Assembly: GCA_016293435.1 (NCBI GenBank)
Contig: JAEDEG010000009.1
Span: 1 to 40,810 of the forward strand
DNA: 40,810 nucleotides
Direction: 5' to 3'
DNA from: Clostridia bacterium
Lineage (GTDB): Bacteria > Bacillota > Clostridia > UMGS1810
Shown: piece by piece, positions 7,802-15,975 of the stretch
Position numbering within the stretch: the stretch's first letter is position 1
How the letters are laid out: each line of letters begins with the position of its first letter
Program-made: the position numbers and the translations under genes
The notes under the pieces: generated by a model
What the model saw: only the letters and a program-made list of their open reading frames with translations
Databases searched by the model: none
Told to the model about the DNA's origin: nothing

Positions 7802-8377
7802 TTAATCTTCAAATATTATTTCGCCATCGGGAGTCATTGATTTTATTATTGCAAGCGATTCGATTCTCATGCCGGACGCACGCAGAAGCTTTCCGCCCTC
7901 CTGAAAGCCTTTTTCAATAACGATGCCTGCACCGCAAAGTTTTGCGCCGGATTTTTCTACAATCTTAGAAAGACCCATAAGAGCCTTGCCGTTGGCAAGA
8001 AAATCATCTATTATGAGTACATTGTCGCACGGATTTAAAAATTCTCTTGCTACAATCACATTATAAACCTTACCGTGGGTAAACGATTCGATCTGGGCTG
8101 AATAGAGTGCACCGTCGATGTTTTTGGTTGTATTTTTTTTGGCAAAAACTACCGGAACATCAAATGACTGAGCGGCAATGCTGGCAATGCCTATGCCGGA
8201 TGATTCTATGGTAAGAATTTTGTTTATGGGGCAGTCGGCAAAGCGGCGCTTAAACTCTTTGCCTATTTGTTCAAAAAGCTTGATATCCATCTGATGGTTG
8301 AGAAAGCTGTCAACCTTTAAAACGTTACCGCTTCTGACCTTACCGTCTTTTTTTATTCTTTCTTTTAAAAGCTCCAT
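7802..8377 (-). CDS. xpt: Xanthine phosphoribosyltransferase
   Basis: Xpt converts xanthine plus PRPP to XMP in purine salvage. I choose the ATG at 8377, seven bases after AGGAGA; the frame opens at 8398 but would then translate that ribosome binding site. This gives 191 residues, close to the 194 of the Bacillus enzyme, beginning MELLKERIKKDG. The PRPP-binding loop is VLIIDDFLANGKAL and the start has VDSFLNHQMD, both typical of Xpt. In Bacillus, xpt is preceded by a guanine riboswitch; here it follows rseP by 24 bp with no space for one, so it is transcribed with the pyrH-rseP block or from an unseen internal promoter. Confidence 0.93.
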   Translation of the reverse strand: MELLKERIKKDGKVRSGNVLKVDSFLNHQMDIKLFEQIGKEFKRRFADCPINKILTIESSGIGIASIAAQSFDVPVVFAKKNTTKNIDGALYSAQIESFTHGKVYNVIVAREFLNPCDNVLIIDDFLANGKALMGLSKIVEKSGAKLCGAGIVIEKGFQEGGKLLRASGMRIESLAIIKSMTPDGEIIFED

Positions 8378-8401
8378 TGCTTTTTCTCCTTTGTACAAAC
8401 A

Positions 8402-9421
8402 TTATAATATTTTTTTGATGTCACTAAAGGTTACAAACACCATTAATGCAATCAGCAAAGCAAAGAAAACGAAATTAATCATGCCCTCTTTTTCGGGATC
8501 CATTTTTTTGCCTCTTATTTTTTCAATTATCAAAAACAGAATTCTTCCGCCATCGAGTGCGGGAATGGGAAGCAAATTCATCACACCTAAGTTTACGGAA
8601 ATAAATGCCGCCAGATACATCACAGAGCTTATGCCCATTTTGGCGGCAGAGCCTATTTCGCCGACTATTGCAACAGGTCCTGACATGGATGATGCGGGAA
8701 TCATGCCGGTTATGAGCCACCACAAAGAAAGTATCACCGACTTGATAACGAAAATGCATTCCCAAAAGCCGAGACAGATTATATTCCAAAGGCTATTGTC
8801 TTCGGAGGAGGGAACCATGCCGAAAATTATTTTGCCTTCTTCAATTGAAGCGCTCGGCGTAATTTTTTTGGTGAATTTTTCATTTCCCCGTTTGAATGTT
8901 ATTTCTGCCTCTGACTCGCCGTTCAAACTTACAAACAAATTGATATCACGAAAAGAGTGAACCGAGGTTGAATATTTTTCGCCTTTCATATTCGTGATTG
9001 TGTCGCCCGCCTCAATACCCGCTTCATAAAACGGCGAACCGTCAACAACATCACCTACGGTATTGGAGGCAATGGACGACGTGAATGAAAAAATAATGAC
9101 AAACACAATAAATCCAAGCAGCACATTCATAAAAGCTCCTGCAAAAAGAACTGCAAACCTTTTGAGGGCTGATTTGTGACAAAAAGCATTGGGATCTTGT
9201 GAAGAGCCATCTTCGCCCTCAAGCTTTACATAGCCCCCAAGAGGCAATAGACGCAGAGAATACTGTGTTTTGTTTTTGTCAAAGCCCACAAGCTTTGGAC
9301 CCATGCCGATTGAAAATTCATGAACCGTCATGCCTGACATTTTGGCTGTTATAAAATGCCCGAATTCATGAATAAAAATTAATACACAAAATATAAGCAA
9401 AGCCCATATTGCAGTTATCAA
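8402..9421 (-). CDS. rseP: RseP/site-2 family intramembrane zinc metalloprotease
   Basis: Site-2 proteases cut membrane-embedded anti-sigma factors and signal-peptide remnants. The 339 residues show the family plan: HEFGH zinc motif inside the first membrane helix (residues 18-22), a PDZ domain (about 110-190, with GSPFYEAGIEAGDTI), and a C-terminal membrane part with NLLPIPALDGGRI, whose Asp is the third zinc ligand. The start codon is TTG at 9421, nine bases after GAGG. It lies downstream of dxr, an order found in many bacteria. A spore former would be expected to use such proteases in sigma control, but the substrate cannot be read from here. Confidence 0.95.
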   Translation of the reverse strand: MITAIWALLIFCVLIFIHEFGHFITAKMSGMTVHEFSIGMGPKLVGFDKNKTQYSLRLLPLGGYVKLEGEDGSSQDPNAFCHKSALKRFAVLFAGAFMNVLLGFIVFVIIFSFTSSIASNTVGDVVDGSPFYEAGIEAGDTITNMKGEKYSTSVHSFRDINLFVSLNGESEAEITFKRGNEKFTKKITPSASIEEGKIIFGMVPSSEDNSLWNIICLGFWECIFVIKSVILSLWWLITGMIPASSMSGPVAIVGEIGSAAKMGISSVMYLAAFISVNLGVMNLLPIPALDGGRILFLIIEKIRGKKMDPEKEGMINFVFFALLIALMVFVTFSDIKKIL

Positions 9422-9450
9422 AATCTGTCACCTCTGAGAAAATTTAAAAA

Positions 9451-10590
9451 TTACAGCTCTGAACTATATTGACGAGCCCATTTGTCGGAGCTGAGAATTG
9501 CGGAAATACTAATTGGTTCATTTCCCTTGTATGCCTCCATGGTTTTTCGAATAATGTCGGGAATCCGAAGAAACTCAATTTCATCATTCAAAAATCTGCT
9601 GACGGCAATTTCATTGGCTGCGTTCATAACTGCCGGAATCTGACCGCCGCGTTTTATCGCCTCATAAGCAAGCCCAAGACATTCAAAGGTATTGAAGTCG
9701 GGTCTGTCAAAGGTGAGGCTCTTAATTTCAAAAAGATTGAGCTTATCACTCACGGGGGTGGTTCTTTCGGGGTACATGAGAGCATATGCTATGGGTAGCT
9801 TCATATCGGGAATGCCAAGCTGAGCAATTACCGAATTGTCGCAAAATTCGACCATTGAATGTACAATGCTCTGCCTGTGTACATACACCTCGATATCTTC
9901 AGCTTCAACATCAAAAAGCCATTTTGCTTCTATAACCTCAAGGCCTTTGTTCATCATGGTTGCGCTGTCGATGGTGACTTTGGCCCCCATTGACCAATTG
10001 GGATGCCTAAGAGCATCGGACTTGGTTACTCCGGCAAGCTCACTGCGAGATTTGCCGAAAAACGGTCCTCCGGAGGCTGTAAGCAGAATTTTGGAAATTT
10101 TGTTCATACTGTTTCCCCGAAGGCACTGAAAAATAGCACTGTGCTCACTGTCTACGGGAAGTATGGATACATTCTTTTTTTTTGCAAGAGGCATAATAAT
10201 ACTGCCTGCGGTAACAAGAGTTTCTTTGTTTGCCAAAAGAATATTTTTGTTGTTATTTATAGCCTCAACAGTTGGAATTAGACCGATGCTGCCCACCACA
10301 GAGGTGAGCACGCCCTCTGCTGACGGAATTGATGCAATCTCACATAGTCCCTCCAAGCCGGCACAAACAACGGTTGAAGTATCTGAAACACACTGCCTGA
10401 GCTCACCATAAAGCGATTCGTCCATAATACATGCTTTTTCGGGCTTGTATTTGCGAATTTGCTGTTCCAAAAGCTTTACGTTGCAATTGGCACTAAGACC
10501 CGATACGGCGACATCTCCGATTGTGTCTGCGACCTGAAGAGCCTGAGTACCTATAGACCCGGTTGAACCGATAATAGATATATTTTTCAT
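9451..10590 (-). CDS. dxr: 1-deoxy-D-xylulose 5-phosphate reductoisomerase
   Basis: Dxr performs the second step of the MEP isoprenoid pathway, making 2-C-methylerythritol 4-phosphate with NADPH. The NADPH-binding loop is GSTGSIGTQAL at residues 8-18. LANKETLV, DSEHSAIFQCL and LTASGGPF mark the metal and substrate site, with NHPNW-type RHPNWSMG and MNKGLEVIEAKWLF following. The 379 residues are full length. The start ATG follows GAGG that overlaps the cdsA stop. Its product feeds UppS, two genes upstream, which makes undecaprenyl diphosphate for wall polymers. Confidence 0.97.
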   Translation of the reverse strand: MKNISIIGSTGSIGTQALQVADTIGDVAVSGLSANCNVKLLEQQIRKYKPEKACIMDESLYGELRQCVSDTSTVVCAGLEGLCEIASIPSAEGVLTSVVGSIGLIPTVEAINNNKNILLANKETLVTAGSIIMPLAKKKNVSILPVDSEHSAIFQCLRGNSMNKISKILLTASGGPFFGKSRSELAGVTKSDALRHPNWSMGAKVTIDSATMMNKGLEVIEAKWLFDVEAEDIEVYVHRQSIVHSMVEFCDNSVIAQLGIPDMKLPIAYALMYPERTTPVSDKLNLFEIKSLTFDRPDFNTFECLGLAYEAIKRGGQIPAVMNAANEIAVSRFLNDEIEFLRIPDIIRKTMEAYKGNEPISISAILSSDKWARQYSSEL

Positions 10591-10595
10591 TCATA

Positions 10596-11426
10596 TTACC
10601 TCGCATTAAAAACAGGCAAATAAATCGTCAGGTAATAAACAAGAGGTGCAATAAGCAATACCGAATCGAATCTATCCAGTATGCCGCCATGACCGGGTAT
10701 TAAATTGCCATAGTCTTTGACACCGTTATCCCTCTTTATACAGCTTGCCGCAAGATCTCCAAACTGCGAAAAAACAGAAGACGCAGCAGAGAGTATGAAA
10801 AGATTTACTATATTAATGCTGAATTTATTGACCGATGCAATTACCACACAGTAGATGAAAATGCAGATAATACATCCGACCATTCCCCCTATTGCTCCTT
10901 CAACGGTCTTTTTGGGGCTGATATTCGGACAGAGCTTGTGTTTACCGAAGCTCTTGCCGCAAAAGTAGGCAAAGGTATCTGTTGCCCATGCCGAAATAAA
11001 CAAAATCCATATGAGAATTTTGCCGAGTTCAAGCTGTCTAATGAGAAGAATATGCAAAAAGAATACCGTTATATATAGGGTTCCCGTAAAGGCGGCGGCA
11101 ATATTATCAAAGGAGGTTTCTTTGCGGAATAAAACCATGCCGAGCATCAAAAGAAACACAAAAATCAAGCACGCCGGAAGCATATATTCAAACACATTGT
11201 CAGAAAGAAGTATTGTTCCTGCGGATGCCGCAATACAAAACAAAAAACCAAATAATGCACAGGGGTATTTTGACTTGAGTACACCCACAACGTTAAAAAA
11301 CTCTCCGAGACCAAGCAGTGCAATTATGCCGACACATATACCTATTATATACACCGGACACAAAGTTATTACTGCAATTGCGAGGATAACTCCAAGCACA
11401 CCAAATATAACTCTTTGTTTAAGCAT
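10596..11426 (-). CDS. cdsA: Phosphatidate cytidylyltransferase
   Basis: CdsA makes CDP-diacylglycerol, the precursor of bacterial phospholipids, in the membrane. I place the start at the ATG at 11426, four bases after the uppS stop and nine after GGAGGTG; the upstream extension of this frame overlaps uppS in another frame. The resulting 276 residues carry several hydrophobic segments. The family signature is near the C-terminus: SQFGDLAASCIKRDNGVKD followed by the last conserved block PGHGGILDRFDS. WATDTFAYFCGKSFGKHK is also typical. It sits in the conserved pyrH-frr-uppS-cdsA-dxr-rseP order. Confidence 0.95.
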   Translation of the reverse strand: MLKQRVIFGVLGVILAIAVITLCPVYIIGICVGIIALLGLGEFFNVVGVLKSKYPCALFGFLFCIAASAGTILLSDNVFEYMLPACLIFVFLLMLGMVLFRKETSFDNIAAAFTGTLYITVFFLHILLIRQLELGKILIWILFISAWATDTFAYFCGKSFGKHKLCPNISPKKTVEGAIGGMVGCIICIFIYCVVIASVNKFSINIVNLFILSAASSVFSQFGDLAASCIKRDNGVKDYGNLIPGHGGILDRFDSVLLIAPLVYYLTIYLPVFNAR

Positions 11427-11430
11427 TGTA

Positions 11431-12183
11431 TCAAACACCTCCAAAGCGTCTGCTTCTGTTCTGATAGTCAACAATGGCACGAATAAGATCATCACGTGTA
11501 AAGTCAGGCCAGTTTATGTCGGAAAACCAGAATTCACTGTATGCACTCTGCCACAGCAAAAAATTGCTCAGTCGCTTCTCGCCGCTGGGTCTGATTATAA
11601 AATCGGGGTCGGGCATGTAGTTTGTATACATATTGGATGAAAGAATAGCTTCATCTATATCTTCGGGTGATATTCTGCCTTGTTTTACATCTTTGGCAAT
11701 TTTCTTTACACTATGCACGATTTCGTCTCTACCGCCATAATTTAATGCTATGTTAAGAGTAATCGCGCTGTTGTTTTTGGTTGCATCCTCCACAACCTTT
11801 ATCTTACGGAGTATATCATCGGACAAGCCGTCGGGCGAACCGATGATTTTTATGCGAATATCTTCATCGCCCACAAGGCGTTTGTAGTCATCAAGATATT
11901 CACCGAGAAGCTTCATAAGTTCCTCAACCTCGTTGGCAGGTCTTGACCAGTTTTCGGTAGAAAATGCATATACCGTAAGGTACCTGATGCCGAGATTCCC
12001 GGCATCACGGGTAATCTGTTCGAGAACCCTTGCACCCATACGATGACCTGCAGAACGGGGCAGGCCGCGTTTTTTTGCCCATCTTCCGTTGCCATCCATA
12101 ATTATGCCGATATGTACAGGAAGTCTGGACATATCAAGCTTAACTAAAAGCTCTTTCTTTTTCTTTTTAAATAATCCAAGCAT
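11431..12183 (-). CDS. uppS: Isoprenyl transferase (undecaprenyl diphosphate synthase)
   Basis: UppS is a cis-prenyltransferase that extends farnesyl diphosphate to undecaprenyl diphosphate, the carrier lipid for peptidoglycan and teichoic-acid-type polymers. The signature HIGIIMDGNGRWAKKRG contains the catalytic Asp (about residue 29). FSTENWSRP and the C-terminal IRPSGEKRLSNFLLWQSAYSE are diagnostic. The length, 250 residues, is usual. A lysine-rich N-terminal run (KKKKKE) is present. The gene starts 3 bp after the frr stop. Confidence 0.97.
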   Translation of the reverse strand: MLGLFKKKKKELLVKLDMSRLPVHIGIIMDGNGRWAKKRGLPRSAGHRMGARVLEQITRDAGNLGIRYLTVYAFSTENWSRPANEVEELMKLLGEYLDDYKRLVGDEDIRIKIIGSPDGLSDDILRKIKVVEDATKNNSAITLNIALNYGGRDEIVHSVKKIAKDVKQGRISPEDIDEAILSSNMYTNYMPDPDFIIRPSGEKRLSNFLLWQSAYSEFWFSDINWPDFTRDDLIRAIVDYQNRSRRFGGV

Positions 12184-12186
12184 AGA

Positions 12187-12741
12187 TTATACTTCCATAA
12201 CTTCTTTTTCTTTTGCTGCAATTGTAACATCTATCTCCTTGATGTATTTATCGGTCAGCTTTTGAACATCGTTTTCGATATTTTTGAGATCGTCTTCTGT
12301 AAGATCGCCGTTCTTTTTATCATTTTTGAATGCATCCATTGCATCTCTTCTGATAGAACGCACAGCAACCTTGGCGTCTTCTCCTCTTTTGCGAATACCC
12401 TTTACAAGTTCCTTGCGTCTTTCTTCGGTAAGGGGAGGAAAGTTTAATCTGAGTGATTTGCCGTCGTTGTTGGGAGTAATGCCGATATCAGATGCAAGAA
12501 TAGCCTTTTCTACCTCTTTTAGTATGCTTGCATCCCATGGCTGAATAAGGATACAGCGCGGGTCGGGCACAGAAACTGTACCAATCTGGGTAAGTGGTGT
12601 GGCAACGCCGTAATAATCTACCGTAACCTTGTCGAGAATTGCGGGATTGGCTCGCCCCGCTCTGATTGATGCAAGATCTGCATTTAAAACAGAAAGAGAT
12701 TTTTTCATTTTTGCTTCGAAATCATTGATATTTGCTGCCAT
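12187..12741 (-). CDS. frr: Ribosome recycling factor
   Basis: RRF acts with EF-G to split the 70S ribosome after termination. The correct start is the ATG at 12741, preceded by GGAGG; the open frame begins at a TTG at 12756, but that start would place GGAGG inside the gene. This gives 184 residues, the normal length, beginning MAANINDFEAKMKKSL. Conserved blocks include IRAGRANPAILDKV, YYGVATPLTQIG, IQPWD and the C-terminal KKNGDLTEDDLK. It lies between pyrH and uppS. Confidence 0.98.
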   Translation of the reverse strand: MAANINDFEAKMKKSLSVLNADLASIRAGRANPAILDKVTVDYYGVATPLTQIGTVSVPDPRCILIQPWDASILKEVEKAILASDIGITPNNDGKSLRLNFPPLTEERRKELVKGIRKRGEDAKVAVRSIRRDAMDAFKNDKKNGDLTEDDLKNIENDVQKLTDKYIKEIDVTIAAKEKEVMEV

Positions 12742-12769
12742 ATCTGTAACCTCCAAATATAAAAATTAA

Positions 12770-13474
12770 TTATTTAACAATAGTACCGAGTTCTTCACCA
12801 AGGATAACCCTGCGAATATTATCGGGTTCATTCACGCCAAATACCCTGATAGGAATATGATTATCCATACAAAGTGAAGTGGCAGTAGAGTCCATAACAC
12901 CAAGACCCTTGTTGAGCACATCAATGTAGGAAAGAGCTTCAATCCTTTTGGCGTCTTTATTAATATTAGGATCACTGTCGTATACAGCATCAACATTTTT
13001 GGCAAGAAGTATAATGTCTGCGTCAATTTCGGCAGCTCTTAGCGCTGCAGCCGTATCTGTTGAGAAAAAAGGGTTTCCGCTGCCGCAACCAAAAACAACA
13101 ACTCTGCCCTTTTCGAGATGCCGAACAGCCTTACCCCTGATATAGGGTTCTGCAATCTGCTTCATTTCGATGCCGGTCTGAACTCTTGTATCAACTCCGC
13201 GCTTAAGAAGTGCATCCTGTAATGCAAGAGCATTGATAACAGTGGCAAGCATACCCATGTGATCAGCTCTTGTTCTGTCCATATTCTCTCCGCTTCTGCC
13301 TCTCCAGAAGTTTCCGCCGCCTACAACGATTGCAATTTGTACGCCGAGCTGTGTACATTCTTTTATTGTATCAGTAAGTCCTGCTATTGTTTTATCACAA
13401 AATCCGGTTTTGTTGCTGCCGGCAAGTGCTTCTCCGCTAACCTTGAGAAGTATTCTCTTATATTTTGGCTCCAT
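12770..13474 (-). CDS. pyrH: Uridylate kinase (UMP kinase)
   Basis: PyrH phosphorylates UMP to UDP. It belongs to the amino-acid-kinase fold and is allosterically regulated by GTP and UTP. The start is the ATG at 13474, behind AAAGGAAAG, giving 234 residues that begin MEPKYKRILLKVSGEAL. The upstream part of the open frame runs through the promoter and is not coding. Motifs seen are KVSGEAL (phosphate binding), VVGGGNFWRG, MGMLATVINALAL and NPFFSTDTAAALRA. It is the first gene of the pyrH-to-xpt block. Confidence 0.97.
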   Translation of the reverse strand: MEPKYKRILLKVSGEALAGSNKTGFCDKTIAGLTDTIKECTQLGVQIAIVVGGGNFWRGRSGENMDRTRADHMGMLATVINALALQDALLKRGVDTRVQTGIEMKQIAEPYIRGKAVRHLEKGRVVVFGCGSGNPFFSTDTAAALRAAEIDADIILLAKNVDAVYDSDPNINKDAKRIEALSYIDVLNKGLGVMDSTATSLCMDNHIPIRVFGVNEPDNIRRVILGEELGTIVK

Positions 13475-13513
13475 AATCCACTTTCCTTTCCGTAATTCAG
13501 TTATATTTTTATT

Positions 13514-13522
13514 ATTATAACA
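13514..13522 (-). promoter_or_regulatory. Extended -10 promoter for pyrH operon
   Basis: TGTTATAAT on the minus strand (13522-13514) lies about 40 bp upstream of the pyrH ATG. The -35 region (TTTCTT at 17 bp) is poor, so this would rely on the extended -10. The same TGTTATAAT stands before rnj. Confidence 0.55.
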
Positions 13523-13831
13523 TAAAACTTTGAAAAAAGAAACACCTAATTGCATATTTTTTAAATTTTTTTGGTTAATTTCTCCTCGCAAAGTTGATAT
13601 TGCATTTGCTAATGTGATTCTTCAAAAATCGGATTAACGAAAACCTTTACTCTTTGTACCAAAGATGATGTAGATTTAATCATATCTGATAAGACCGACG
13701 CCCCGGGAATTTAAATAATTCTGTGCTTTTTCATCGAATATTTATCATACTTAACCTTTTTTGCAATCTTTCCAGCAAGGACAGGTTTTTGACTTTATTG
13801 TATTGCAAGTCATATTGAATTTTTGTGTTTT
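13523..13831. other. Intergenic stretch with decayed coding DNA
   Basis: No intact gene is visible here. On the minus strand, 13813-13751 could code a 20-residue Cys-rich peptide (MTCNTIKSKTC... with CPCWKDCKK), but it has no ribosome binding site; it may be a remnant of a small Cys-rich protein. A second overlapping frame stays open for about 50 codons through the same DNA. Together with the truncated ORF to the right, this looks like eroding genes rather than regulatory DNA. Confidence 0.35.
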
Positions 13832-13942
13832 TTAAATATATTGAACACACATTTGTGTCTTCGCCAACCTTGCCCAAAAAATTCCGATGATACACACCGG
13901 CAACGCATATAAAATAGCTTTTGCTCCAAAATTATTTCTCAT
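13832..13942 (-). pseudogene. Possible N-terminal remnant of a flavin-reductase-like (flavoredoxin) gene
   Basis: An ATG overlaps the ArsC-like stop (ATGA) and opens a 36-codon frame, MRNNFGAKAILYALPVCIIGIF and onward, ending at TAA. From memory the start resembles the flavoredoxin/flavin reductase-like family, which opens with NFGAK, a YPMPV-like stretch and IIGTYDE. After IIG the resemblance is lost and the frame stops, far short of the family's roughly 180-200 residues. I infer a truncated gene once co-transcribed with the ArsC-like reductase. A chance ORF is the alternative. Confidence 0.35.
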
Positions 13943-14289
13943 AACCTTTCTAACCATTCACTTTCCTTGAATCCAACCAAAACAAGCTCTTTATCAATTA
14001 CAAGCGGACGCTTTACAAGCATTCCGTCGGTTGCAAGGAGTTTTAACTGTTCTTCGCAAGACATAGTTGAAAGCTTTGTCTTAAGCTCCATTGACTTATA
14101 CAAAAGACCCGATGTGTTAAAGAATTTCTTTAAAGGCAATCCACTCATTTTGTACCAAGCAGTTAATTCTTCAAAACTCGGATTATCTTCCTTTATATCT
14201 CGAAGGTTGTATTCGATTTTGTTGTCATCAAGCCACTTTTTCGCTTTCTGACAAGTTGTGCATTTGGGGTAACAAATAAATTCAATCAT
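13939..14289 (-). CDS. ArsC/Spx family reductase-like protein
   Basis: The 116 residues have the thioredoxin-fold ArsC/Spx pattern: CYPKCTTCQKAKKWLDD with a CTTC pair at residues 10-13, DIKEDNPS, GLPLKKFFNTSG (a common feature of the YffB/ArsC branch), and MLVKRPLVID containing the conserved Arg-Pro. Members reduce arsenate with glutathione or thioredoxin, or act as Spx-type transcription regulators. The absence of neighbouring ars genes argues against a dedicated arsenic operon. It has its own promoter (TTGAAA-17-TATACT) and AGGAGAA ribosome binding site. Its downstream neighbour is apparently decayed. Confidence 0.85.
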   Translation of the reverse strand: MIEFICYPKCTTCQKAKKWLDDNKIEYNLRDIKEDNPSFEELTAWYKMSGLPLKKFFNTSGLLYKSMELKTKLSTMSCEEQLKLLATDGMLVKRPLVIDKELVLVGFKESEWLERL

Positions 14290-14321
14290 AACAATTCTCC
14301 TCGTATTTAATATTTGATTTC

Positions 14322-14350
14322 AGTATATCATATATTCGACAGTTTTTCAA
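14322..14350 (-). promoter_or_regulatory. Sigma-A type promoter of the ArsC/Spx-like gene
   Basis: On the minus strand TTGAAA (14350-14345), a 17 bp spacer and TATACT (14327-14322) lie about 33 bp upstream of the ATG at 14289. Confidence 0.7.
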
Positions 14351-14368
14351 TAATTTTGCGCAAAACAG

Positions 14369-14389
14369 CCGATGGGAGAAACCCATCGG
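14369..14389 (-). terminator. Perfect 8 bp inverted repeat, possible terminator
   Basis: CCGATGGG and CCCATCGG are separated by a 5 nt loop and followed on the minus strand by CTGTTTTG. The T tail is weak. It sits just upstream of the ArsC-like promoter and could insulate it, or be an operator. Confidence 0.4.
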
Positions 14390-14646
14390 GTGAAATTGTT
14401 TATATCCGTTTTTAGAAAATCTATCATGGAATTTTTATACAATCAAGTTTTTGGTCGTGATTTCTCGTAATATTCAAACAAGCCGTGCCTACTGCAATAA
14501 AAATAGATTTTACCGACATACATTTTTGAAAAACGTGATGCACAGTCTTGCTCCGGACTTACTCCGGATTCGTATATTATTATACATAATGTTAAGTGAA
14601 AAAAAGCCCTGAGCAGATGAGTGCACAGAGCCGGCTTGTATTCAGT
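14390..14646. other. Intergenic stretch without a supported gene
   Basis: A minus-strand frame (14676-14443, 77 codons) starts inside repeat copy 2, lacks a ribosome binding site and resembles nothing I know. Within it, near 14550-14572, TCCGGAGTAAGTCCGGAGCAAG-type direct repeats of TCCGGAG occur. A short GC-ended hairpin followed by seven Ts on the minus strand (about 14637-14599) could be a weak terminator. Nothing else stands out. Confidence 0.4.
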
Positions 14647-14765
14647 TTCAATAAGCGGCAAAGCCGCGTCATTCAACGTTTTCAGTGGGAGATTGAACTC
14701 CCACTGAAAAAATTAAATGTCACCCGCCGCCTATAGAGGCGGGTGACATCTTAATTTAGTTATAA
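14647..14765 (+). repeat. Dispersed triple-hairpin repeat, copy 2
   Basis: This 119 bp copy has the same orientation as copy 3 and is inverted to copy 1. It begins TTCAATAAGCGGC and ends TTAGTTATAA. It carries hairpin 3 (GCGGC/GCCGC core), hairpin 2 (CAGTGGGAG/CTCCCACTG, 14683-14706) and hairpin 1, whose inner stem is ACCCGCC/GGCGGGT. One base is missing in the outer stem compared with copy 1. It lies 65 bp beyond the wecB-like stop and is the only evident terminator there. Confidence 0.9.
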
Positions 14766-14830
14766 TAATTGTCCGAGGAGTTTCAGCCTTTCTGTCGCAT
14801 GCAAGTTACAAATACTTACATCAGGTTTTC

Positions 14831-15973
14831 TTACTGAAAATCTTTTGGAGCGTTGTCTGTCTCACCAAAGTGATATAAAATAGCCTCTGCAATTCGTTCT
14901 GATGCTTTGCCGTCACCATAAGGATTGGCAGTATGGGCTATTTTTTCATAGGCTGCCGAATCGGTCAGGAGCATATCGGCTAATTTTTCTATTGTCTCAC
15001 GATCAACTCCGCCCATAAGAACAGTACCCGCTTCAACTGCCTCGGGCCGCTCGGTCTCGTTGCGTAGCACGATAACGGGCTTACCGAGGCTTGGAGCTTC
15101 CTCCTGAAGTCCGCCGGAGTCGGTCATAACCATGTAGCATCTGTACATTGCATTGTGGAGCTCTTCTACATCGAGCGGATCTATGAGGTGTACTCTGTCC
15201 ATACCACCCAAAATTGATGTTGCGGTCTGTCTTACAAGCGGATTGAGATGCATGGGATAAACCAATTCAACATCGGAGTGACTCTCTACAATAGTCTTTG
15301 CCGCCATGCATATATTCTCGAGAGGTTCACCTAAATTTTCGCGGCGATGAGCGGTCATTAGTATTATCTTTTTGCCGTCAAAATCAAGCGATGCCAAGGT
15401 GGGATCTGCAAATTTATAATCGTCTCTTACTGTTGTTTTGAGAGCATCAATTACCGTATTGCCGGTAATATAAATTTCTTTTTCATCTATATTCTCTTTC
15501 AAAAGATTGTTTTTGTTGGAAATTGTGGGCGAAAAATGGAGATCGGTCATAGCGCCGGTGAGCTTACGGTTCATTTCTTCGGGATACGGAGAATATTTGT
15601 CATAAGTTCTGAGACCGGCCTCAACGTGACCTATTTTTACCTGATTGTAAAAAGCGGCAAGTGCACCTGCAAAGGTGGTTGAGGTGTCGCCATGAACCAA
15701 AATTATATCGGGCTTTGCCTGCTTAATAACAGAATCAAGACCGTTTAAGGCTCTGGTGGTTATATCGGCAAGGGTCTGCCCCTGCTTCATAATATTTAAA
15801 TCATAATCAGGCGTTATTTCAAAAATCTTCAGAACTTGATCGAGCATTTCACGATGCTGAGCAGTTACAGTAACTATCGACTGTATTTTGTCATGCTTTT
15901 CAAGCTCCTTGATTAGCGGAGCCATTTTTATTGCTTCGGGCCGTGTTCCGAATACTGACATTACTTTTACCAT
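14831..15973 (-). CDS. wecB: UDP-N-acetylglucosamine 2-epimerase (non-hydrolysing)
   Basis: This enzyme interconverts UDP-GlcNAc and UDP-ManNAc; ManNAc is used in the linkage unit of wall teichoic acids and in capsules. The Gram-positive homologue is called MnaA. The 380 residues match the family. Signatures include FGTRPEAIKMAPLI at the N-terminus, VHGDTSTTFAG, HVEAGLRTYDKYSPYPEEMNR, TAHRRENLGEPL and TDSGGLQEEAPSLGKPV, the last two binding UDP. The ATG lies 2 bp after the upstream tagO-like stop, with GGGAG in the end of that gene. Pairing with a TagO/WecA-like enzyme supports a role in wall polymer synthesis. Confidence 0.96.
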   Translation of the reverse strand: MVKVMSVFGTRPEAIKMAPLIKELEKHDKIQSIVTVTAQHREMLDQVLKIFEITPDYDLNIMKQGQTLADITTRALNGLDSVIKQAKPDIILVHGDTSTTFAGALAAFYNQVKIGHVEAGLRTYDKYSPYPEEMNRKLTGAMTDLHFSPTISNKNNLLKENIDEKEIYITGNTVIDALKTTVRDDYKFADPTLASLDFDGKKIILMTAHRRENLGEPLENICMAAKTIVESHSDVELVYPMHLNPLVRQTATSILGGMDRVHLIDPLDVEELHNAMYRCYMVMTDSGGLQEEAPSLGKPVIVLRNETERPEAVEAGTVLMGGVDRETIEKLADMLLTDSAAYEKIAHTANPYGDGKASERIAEAILYHFGETDNAPKDFQ

Positions 15974-15975
15974 AA

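Noticed and set aside
8378..8401. Guanine riboswitch for xpt
   Set aside because: The gap to rseP is 24 bp, far too small for the aptamer.
13751..13813. 20-residue Cys-rich peptide gene
   Set aside because: The cysteine spacing is suggestive, but there is no ribosome binding site and it is shorter than any family I know; treated as a possible remnant.
14443..14676. 77-codon minus-strand frame beginning inside repeat copy 2
   Set aside because: Its first codons are repeat DNA, there is no ribosome binding site, and the product is unrecognisable. A short remnant is possible but unsupported.
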